Source of the DNA: Methanobacteriota archaeon
GTDB lineage: Archaea > Thermoplasmatota > Poseidoniia > Poseidoniales > Thalassarchaeaceae
Direction of reading: 5' to 3'
Length of the DNA: 15,316 nt
Assembly (NCBI GenBank): GCA_002685415.1
Contig: NYXO01000032.1
Span: 28,294-43,609, forward strand
Shown: in pieces, positions 6,163-12,689 of the stretch
How positions within the stretch are numbered: position 1 is the stretch's first letter
Layout of the letters: each line of letters starts with the position of its first letter
Notes under the pieces: model-generated
The model's input: only the letters and a program-made list of their open reading frames with translations
The model's database searches: none
Told to the model about the DNA's origin: nothing
Translations under genes and position numbers: made by a program

Positions 6163-7575
6163 TTATTGACAAATTGCGGCAATAGCGGCTGCGAGTGCAA
6201 CGTTTAGCCGCTTGGAATGAGGGATGTGCAACTTCTCGTCTGGACCATGCGCATTATTTCCTGGACCTGAAGACCCAGTACAAAGGAAGCAGGCCTCTGG
6301 AAATTTACCTTGAATCATCGCCATGAATGGAATTGTTCCACCGATCCAAGTAGCCATTGGCGGATGCCCTGTAAGATGTACACTAGCAGATTCTAGAGCC
6401 GAGGCCACCCCCTCATGTAGAGGAGGTGCATGGAATCCATCGGCAGGTTCGGTTGGTTCGTAACTCACTTCGGCCCCATATGGTGGATTAGCCTCTAGAA
6501 CCTGCTTCAAAATCTCTTGAACATCATCTGCATTCACTCCTGGTGGGATTCGGAAACTGAGTTTCAAATCTGTATTTGTCCGCAGAACATTTCCTGCGGT
6601 TTGTACTGGGGGTATGCCATCTGCTCCAATCACTGATAGAGCAGGTCTCCAATTGATGTCAAGTAACATCTCGCTGGACTCCTTTGATTGGGCTTCGAGA
6701 GTCTCAACAACGGGCAGAGATGTCCACAATTCATCTCCAAGAATTTCCCCTAATGCTATAGCCTCTCTTTTTATTTTTTCAGAAATCTCAACGTGCATTT
6801 CTGGAATCAAAACTTCGCCTGTCTGTGAATTCTCAACTCGGTCCAGAAGCATACGTTGTATCCTAAATGAGGATGGTATTGCCCCACCTGACATTCCTGA
6901 ATGAACTCCTTCGTGAGATACTCTAACACTCAGTTTTCCTGCAACAAGGCCCCGCAGTGCCTCGGTTATCCAAATGTGATCATAACTTGGCCCTCCACTA
7001 TCGAGAACCACAATTAGATCTGGATTACCCAGTTCATCGGTCAGGGCATCTAGGTATGGAGGTAAGTCAAATGAGCCGGACTCTTCACAGGTCTCAATTA
7101 GAAAAGTGGCCTTTGGATGAGGGATGCCAGCTTCTTGTAGAAGGCGAATCGCTGTTACGCATAGGTAGCCACCGTAACCATCGTCAACAGACCCTCTTCC
7201 AAATAGGAATGGATCCCGTCTAACAGCCTTGAGTGGGTGTAAGCCTTCTGACCAAAGGTTGGGTCGACTGGGTTGCTTATCTAAATGAGAATAGAACAGT
7301 ACCTCTCCGCTTCCAGTCCCTTCTACGGTAACTATGAGCACTGGAGTCCGATCTTCTATTCGATGAACCTTGTAATTCATTCCTCGAATTCCCTGATTGT
7401 CTAACCATGAACAGAATAGGTCGATCGTCGCCTGTAATTCGCCGACTTCATCCCAATTTGGCTCAAACATTGGCGATAATGCATGAATCTCGATCAATTC
7501 TCCAAGACTGGGGAGAATTGAATCTTCCCAAATCCTCTCAGCATTCTCCGCCATACTATCCAGGTCCACTGCCAT
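6163..7575 (-). CDS. M20-family di-zinc peptidase/deacylase
   Basis: A cytosolic metallopeptidase of the M20 family (dipeptidase, ArgE/DapE, carnosinase-like). In the 470-aa product the metal and catalytic residues are all present: His97 and Asp99 in SHLDKQP, Asp131 in GRGSVDDG as bridging ligand, Glu164-Glu165 in ETCEESG as general base and ligand, Asp192 in VVLDSGG, and His443 in NAHGPDEKL. GVHSG around 223-227 marks the inserted dimerisation domain, whose His helps bind substrate. The HLDKQP and HSG pattern is closer to the carnosinase/general dipeptidase branch than to DapE, but substrate cannot be assigned. Two in-frame ATGs (7575, 7554) and an upstream TTG (7599) are possible starts, and none has a clear Shine-Dalgarno; I chose 7575. 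It lies about 70 nt after the AddA-like gene on the same strand and may be co-transcribed, with no obvious functional link. Confidence 0.85.
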   Translation of the reverse strand: MAVDLDSMAENAERIWEDSILPSLGELIEIHALSPMFEPNWDEVGELQATIDLFCSWLDNQGIRGMNYKVHRIEDRTPVLIVTVEGTGSGEVLFYSHLDKQPSRPNLWSEGLHPLKAVRRDPFLFGRGSVDDGYGGYLCVTAIRLLQEAGIPHPKATFLIETCEESGSFDLPPYLDALTDELGNPDLIVVLDSGGPSYDHIWITEALRGLVAGKLSVRVSHEGVHSGMSGGAIPSSFRIQRMLLDRVENSQTGEVLIPEMHVEISEKIKREAIALGEILGDELWTSLPVVETLEAQSKESSEMLLDINWRPALSVIGADGIPPVQTAGNVLRTNTDLKLSFRIPPGVNADDVQEILKQVLEANPPYGAEVSYEPTEPADGFHAPPLHEGVASALESASVHLTGHPPMATWIGGTIPFMAMIQGKFPEACFLCTGSSGPGNNAHGPDEKLHIPHSKRLNVALAAAIAAICQ

Positions 7576-7646
7576 GGACTCGGGTTCTCGCTTAGGCAAA
7601 TGGATTATTCCCCATAGATGACTGACTTTTTGGTCTGAAATAACGA

Positions 7647-10600
7647 TTAGAGGGTTAGTTCTTCGAGAGGGCCACAGATTGGTAAATCTCCTCTACTGAA
7701 CGGACACAAGTTGCAGATATGCGACTCCGATGCAGGTCTTCTTTGGAAATCAGTTAACGGCAATTCTGTGACTAACTCCATACGTGCTGCAGTTACGAGA
7801 ATTTTATCCAAGTCCGATTTTGCAGCGGCAAACATATCTTCTGGATAAACTACTAGGCGGCCAGAAACACCAACGAGTATCGCTGGTCTCTCTACACGAC
7901 GTCGCTGTCCCTCTGGTCGTGAGGCCTCCATCTTCTCCAGCGCACGGTGATAGAGTGCCAATTGTAGACGATGATGCTCCAACATATCCAATTCGGCTTC
8001 ATTAGCAGGCGATGTAGAGGTGTTTCCATAGGCATCGAGTAATTTTCCTGAGCCTGTTAAAATTGAGTCTGCTTGCTCTGTTTTTAGGTCAACAGGGCGA
8101 ATCGAAGAAGAGCCATCTTGGTGAGTTGAGCATAATACGAGGTCGATTGAACCGTCCATATCGACAAAAGCGTTGGAGATATTTGCGAGATTCTGCTCCC
8201 CATCTGGAGTCCATCTAGTTCTAGATAATGGCTCAAATGAGATTTGATTTGAGATAGAGAATGGATATTCAGTACGTAACCCCTCAACTCTTTCGCCATT
8301 GATGATTTCTGCATTTGATAATCTTCCCACATGGCCCTCTTCTATTCTTCTCATCATCAGTGAAACAATCTCTGAGGTTTTCTCAACATCAACACCTTTT
8401 GGAAGCAATTCAGCGAACACTTCTGTCATCAATCCACTGTCCAATAAGCGACTATTTACCTCATTTGACCATGTTGTAGGAATTGGTATTGAAGGCTTAT
8501 CTCCTGAAGGCCCAGGATTGCCAATACCAACCTCAAACATCCTGTGTACGATTAATCCTAATTCGGTTGGACTTGGAAGATTCGAATCTTCATATTCTAT
8601 GTTCGGTTCATCCATCTGACGAGGTGAGCGTGAATCATCATCCTCGTCCAACAATTGGTTGGAAGAGGATATGGAATCTGGTTTCAATCCCCCTCTTGTC
8701 TCGAACCAATTCCGGCGAGGACATGAGTCGATTTTGGACAATCTGTGAGGCGCTAATCGTATTCTTGCTCCTGTTTCCAACCGTGATGATATTTCGGAAT
8801 CCGCTACTCTTTCATCGGTTGCTGCTTCATGTAACATAGTCTGTCGAACAAGTGGCGAGTGCAATATATTCTCATCAGTATTTTCACTGATTAGACATTC
8901 TGGGTTATGGTAGATATTGATGCCCATTTTCGGATGGCCCTCTTGTTCGGCCCTCAACCAACCATCAAAACGTAGCGAACTGGGATTGAGTATTCTATCT
9001 GGTCCCTTCTCTGAGTTCAGAGGATGTGGTTGGTTATCGTCATCGATAGAAAGCCAAGGCGAGTCGTCAGAACTCTCGCCTCTACGATGGGATGCCTGCC
9101 TGAGAGATTCAACCCACATCTGTCCGAGGGTGGTTTGAGTAGCCGAATACCGCCAAGGAAGGTGTAAACCAGAATCTTCCTGCCAGTTTGTCTTATCTGG
9201 AGAACCAACGATTACTAAATGCTCCTCTGCCCTAGTCGCTGCGACATAAAGTAAGCGTCTAGCCTCCGCATTCTTCCTTTTTTGAGCGATTTTTTTTGCA
9301 TGTTCCCACATTGCAGAGATTGGATACTTATCACCTGGCCATGGGGCCGGATGTCCGGCAAAGAATTCTGGACTTACGATTAATCTGGACTGAGTTTCGT
9401 TGGTCAATGTAATGATTCCCTTGGCGCTAAACAAATCAGTGACAAACACTACTTTTGACTCTAGACCCTTTGAATTATGAATAGTCATCAACTGAACAGC
9501 GTCTCTCTCTGGGGTATTTTTTGCCTCAAGTGCGCGTCCAGTTTGTTCTCTCAAATCCCTGAGACGATCTGCAATTACAATTGCATCACCACCAACGGAA
9601 TCAGAAATCGAGCGGACCTCATCGATGAATCTCTCAACATCTTGAATTGAGCCTTCATCACAATGAGCTGTTAGCAAATCAGATTGATCGATTGTTTCCT
9701 GTAATAAGTCAACAATCCTTCCAGATGAGGAAAGGTCAATCCATCTCTGAACTAACGCTCTTTGTCTAGGGTTTGAACTGTATTCGATAAGTCGAGATAG
9801 GAGATTTTCATGTTGCCTTGTTGAGAGGAATGATTGTAATTCAGCATCGCTCATTCCAATCAATGAAGAACGTGCCACCCAAGCAGCCGCGAATCTACTA
9901 TTTGGACGAGCAATAAATTGAATCAAGCCATCAAGATCTGCGACAACTGGCCTTTCCATCAAGCCACCTTCTCGATCGGCTTGCACAGGTATGTTGTGAT
10001 CTCGTAGATGTCGAATTAGTGCATCGCGAATTTTTGAGCGACTGGCCATCAAGACCATGATGTCGCTATATCGAACGGGAGATTCAGATGCAGGTATTGT
10101 AACCCAATTTCCATCTGGCCTCATAACCCTAGTTTCTCGACCTTGAGTCATAGCCTGTATCCGCTTTGCGATCATCATCGCTTGACGCTCGTTAGAATCT
10201 GCTTTACCCGACTCAAATGGATCAATGTAAGTTGTCAATTCAGTTGGAGGATTTTCTTCCCCGTCATCCATCACAGGACATATCCATTCCAGAGTTCCGC
10301 GATTTCTCTCCTTTTCAGGAGATGGAAGTAAACGCTGGGCTGTGGCGTAATAATCTGCATCGGGAAAGAAACGATGCCTGTCCGAAAAAATATCTTCCCA
10401 CCATTCGTTCATCACGTGTAGGAGCTCTCCCTCTGTCCGATAATTCGTTGTAAGTGAAATCTCGCCTTCTGAACGAGCAACGACCTCTTCTGGGCTAAGT
10501 GGAGTAATACCTTCGGTAGTTTCAAAATTAATCCACTCTGTTATATTACGGGCATTTTCTTGTGATAATTGAGATGCGCGTACAATTTGCCTTGAATGGG

Positions 10601-12689
10601 AAAATCTTGGATCTCGACTGGCCACATCACTTCTTAGAACTGGTTCTCTAGTTAGTTCTGAGATGTTCTCATATTCATGCCGATTTATCGAACGAAGTCG
10701 GTGAGCAAATTGTCTGAACCCAGCGACTTCGGCTTGTCTGAATGCGTAGATTGACTGTTTCATGTCACCTACGTAGCAAACTGTTGGTTGCCAGTCTGTA
10801 TCCGGTTCGTTGAGGTCATCACTTGCAAGAAAATCCCGAGGGCCCCAAAGTCTTGACAAAATACGCCATTGAAGTGGAGAGTTGTCTTGAGCCTCATCGA
10901 TAATGAAAGCGCGATATCTTCGCCTAATCTGTCTGAGTCTTTGGTATCTAGCATCAAGATCGCGACGGATTTCGGCCAAATTAGAAGCAGAGTTACCCGC
11001 CAATTCTGGATTTGCATCCATTTCATCCAAGACAACATATGCACGATGTATGTGGTCATCTCGCCAAGTATTCTCTCCTATAGAATCTAAAGCCGAAATT
11101 AATGGCTCCGGGTAAAATGTTCGGCATATTCTTGGACAGGAATCTAACAATAAATCACCTGCTAGTAAGGCTACATCTCTATGCTCGTGAACCTCTTCCC
11201 TCTCCTTTAGAGCATCCACTATTCCAGCCAAACCTCGAAGAATAGTTCGTATATCATCGAGGTTCCTCGCTTCTGCTTCGATATTGAAAGAATACCTTTC
11301 AGGGCTAATTCCATTTGGAAGTCGTTCCGGTAAATCCTCTGGAAGATGGGACAAATTAAACCGAGCGTATTCAGGTACAATCGTACCCTCTCTTGAATCA
11401 AGAATTAGGGCGAGCAATGAGTGATGTTTCACCCTTTGTCCGGCATCTGAACCCAGCAGATTACTTGCTCGCAATTGGCAATTTTTCCAAATATCTTGGA
11501 CTGTTGATTTGTCTTGACCCTTTAGTGCTGTGTAAGATTCTATTCCTGGTCGCCATGGATAATTGTGGTTATCTGGTAATTTGCCACTAGGGAATGGATT
11601 CCATCCATCTACCTCCAGTAAACTTCCTCCAACTATACACATGAATACTCTACTGAGCCAAATCAAACGCTGCCAATCATCCGTTGGAGGGCCCTCATCG
11701 GAAAGTGAGGATAGAACATCGATTCTGGTCCCCGCTTCCCAACCATCGGCCCAGAGTCTCGGATAGCTACGCACACAGTCAACGAATTCTTCGATTATCG
11801 ATTGAATCGTAGTTGTCACTTCTTCAATATCCTCACTTCGAATCGAAGACATGAGGCGTTGTTGCAACCGTTCTGGGTCTACTCTACCATCTAGGCCCAA
11901 AAGACCTCGTTCTCCCTCTGAAATGAATATCGATTTGGAAATTATAGGGTTGAGTATACTAGTTGCTCGGTTTCGTCCAGAATAATGTTGGGTTATTCTG
12001 TCACGCGCCGCTAGAACTGCTTCAACATCATTTGAAGGGATGCCCGCATCAACTGCGTCACCGTACAAATTTGCTGAATTTGGTAATCTCCAGAGCGTGT
12101 TGATACTTTGTTCTGTAATTCGTATAATATCCGATTCAGTAACAACATCTTCTCCGAATTCATCACCTAGATAACTACGATATGGGGAGACTAATTGATT
12201 GAAGAAGGAGTCAATAGTACCAATAGGAGCATCTTCTAACAACATCAGTAATTGTTCAGGGAACCCTTCGTGAGTTATTCTAGGGTCTGCATCAACTTCG
12301 CCAGACGTGGTGAATGAACCGGATTGTAATCGAGAGATTTTTTTCCGTAATTTATCTCTCATTTGATCCGCGGCTGCTACTGTAAATGTGAGGAGTACCA
12401 CCTCCGCAGGGAGTAAACCCTCCCAATCTTGTAGATTCATCCTTTGAGAAGAAGGCGAAATTAGAGTACCGCCCTCTAGTTCTCTCGGCCTTTCTGGCTT
12501 TGGTAAGAGACGGGTTGCACGTTGATCTTTCTCAAGATAATGCTGAACAACTCTCTCTACAATCGTCATTGTTTTGCCTGTTCCAGCACCGGCATCAATG
12601 ACGATGTGTGAATCTAGATTTAGTGCTAAACGCTGACCGGTATTGAGAGTGAGAGGGGCTGAATCATCCTCAACATTACTCTTCGTCAT
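7647..12689 (-). CDS. addA: AddA-like UvrD-family helicase fused to an Fe-S PD-(D/E)XK nuclease
   Basis: A 1680-aa ATP-dependent helicase-nuclease for processing DNA double-strand ends. All superfamily 1A motifs are intact: Walker A AGAGTGKT at 33-40, Ia TFTVAAADQM at 101, Ib IGTIDSF at 156, II IIDEAQD at 596-602, III GDMKQSIYAFRQA at 641-653, IV NYRTEGELL at 749, V IHNSKGLE at 1070 and VI YVAATRAEEHLVIVG at 1148-1162. About 430 residues separate Ib and II, a very large 1B region. The C-terminal nuclease has His1382 in GLIVHRMFE, Asp1516, Asp1534-x-Lys1536 and Gln1576-x3-Tyr1580. Four cysteines bracket it: Cys1323 in DSCPRRNWF, then C1659-x2-C1662-x9-C1672, which fits a 4Fe-4S staple as in AddB. 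Classical AddA lacks that cluster. The ATG overlaps the TGA of the AddB-like gene as ATGA and has a strong Shine-Dalgarno. Adn-type or RecB-type naming is the alternative. Confidence 0.88.
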   Translation of the reverse strand: MTKSNVEDDSAPLTLNTGQRLALNLDSHIVIDAGAGTGKTMTIVERVVQHYLEKDQRATRLLPKPERPRELEGGTLISPSSQRMNLQDWEGLLPAEVVLLTFTVAAADQMRDKLRKKISRLQSGSFTTSGEVDADPRITHEGFPEQLLMLLEDAPIGTIDSFFNQLVSPYRSYLGDEFGEDVVTESDIIRITEQSINTLWRLPNSANLYGDAVDAGIPSNDVEAVLAARDRITQHYSGRNRATSILNPIISKSIFISEGERGLLGLDGRVDPERLQQRLMSSIRSEDIEEVTTTIQSIIEEFVDCVRSYPRLWADGWEAGTRIDVLSSLSDEGPPTDDWQRLIWLSRVFMCIVGGSLLEVDGWNPFPSGKLPDNHNYPWRPGIESYTALKGQDKSTVQDIWKNCQLRASNLLGSDAGQRVKHHSLLALILDSREGTIVPEYARFNLSHLPEDLPERLPNGISPERYSFNIEAEARNLDDIRTILRGLAGIVDALKEREEVHEHRDVALLAGDLLLDSCPRICRTFYPEPLISALDSIGENTWRDDHIHRAYVVLDEMDANPELAGNSASNLAEIRRDLDARYQRLRQIRRRYRAFIIDEAQDNSPLQWRILSRLWGPRDFLASDDLNEPDTDWQPTVCYVGDMKQSIYAFRQAEVAGFRQFAHRLRSINRHEYENISELTREPVLRSDVASRDPRFSHSRQIVRASQLSQENARNITEWINFETTEGITPLSPEEVVARSEGEISLTTNYRTEGELLHVMNEWWEDIFSDRHRFFPDADYYATAQRLLPSPEKERNRGTLEWICPVMDDGEENPPTELTTYIDPFESGKADSNERQAMMIAKRIQAMTQGRETRVMRPDGNWVTIPASESPVRYSDIMVLMASRSKIRDALIRHLRDHNIPVQADREGGLMERPVVADLDGLIQFIARPNSRFAAAWVARSSLIGMSDAELQSFLSTRQHENLLSRLIEYSSNPRQRALVQRWIDLSSSGRIVDLLQETIDQSDLLTAHCDEGSIQDVERFIDEVRSISDSVGGDAIVIADRLRDLREQTGRALEAKNTPERDAVQLMTIHNSKGLESKVVFVTDLFSAKGIITLTNETQSRLIVSPEFFAGHPAPWPGDKYPISAMWEHAKKIAQKRKNAEARRLLYVAATRAEEHLVIVGSPDKTNWQEDSGLHLPWRYSATQTTLGQMWVESLRQASHRRGESSDDSPWLSIDDDNQPHPLNSEKGPDRILNPSSLRFDGWLRAEQEGHPKMGINIYHNPECLISENTDENILHSPLVRQTMLHEAATDERVADSEISSRLETGARIRLAPHRLSKIDSCPRRNWFETRGGLKPDSISSSNQLLDEDDDSRSPRQMDEPNIEYEDSNLPSPTELGLIVHRMFEVGIGNPGPSGDKPSIPIPTTWSNEVNSRLLDSGLMTEVFAELLPKGVDVEKTSEIVSLMMRRIEEGHVGRLSNAEIINGERVEGLRTEYPFSISNQISFEPLSRTRWTPDGEQNLANISNAFVDMDGSIDLVLCSTHQDGSSSIRPVDLKTEQADSILTGSGKLLDAYGNTSTSPANEAELDMLEHHRLQLALYHRALEKMEASRPEGQRRRVERPAILVGVSGRLVVYPEDMFAAAKSDLDKILVTAARMELVTELPLTDFQRRPASESHICNLCPFSRGDLPICGPLEELTL

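Noticed and set aside
8299..8839. Two overlapping plus-strand frames within the AddA nuclease region
   Set aside because: They are antisense shadows of the AddA C-terminal part; their translations have no recognisable features.
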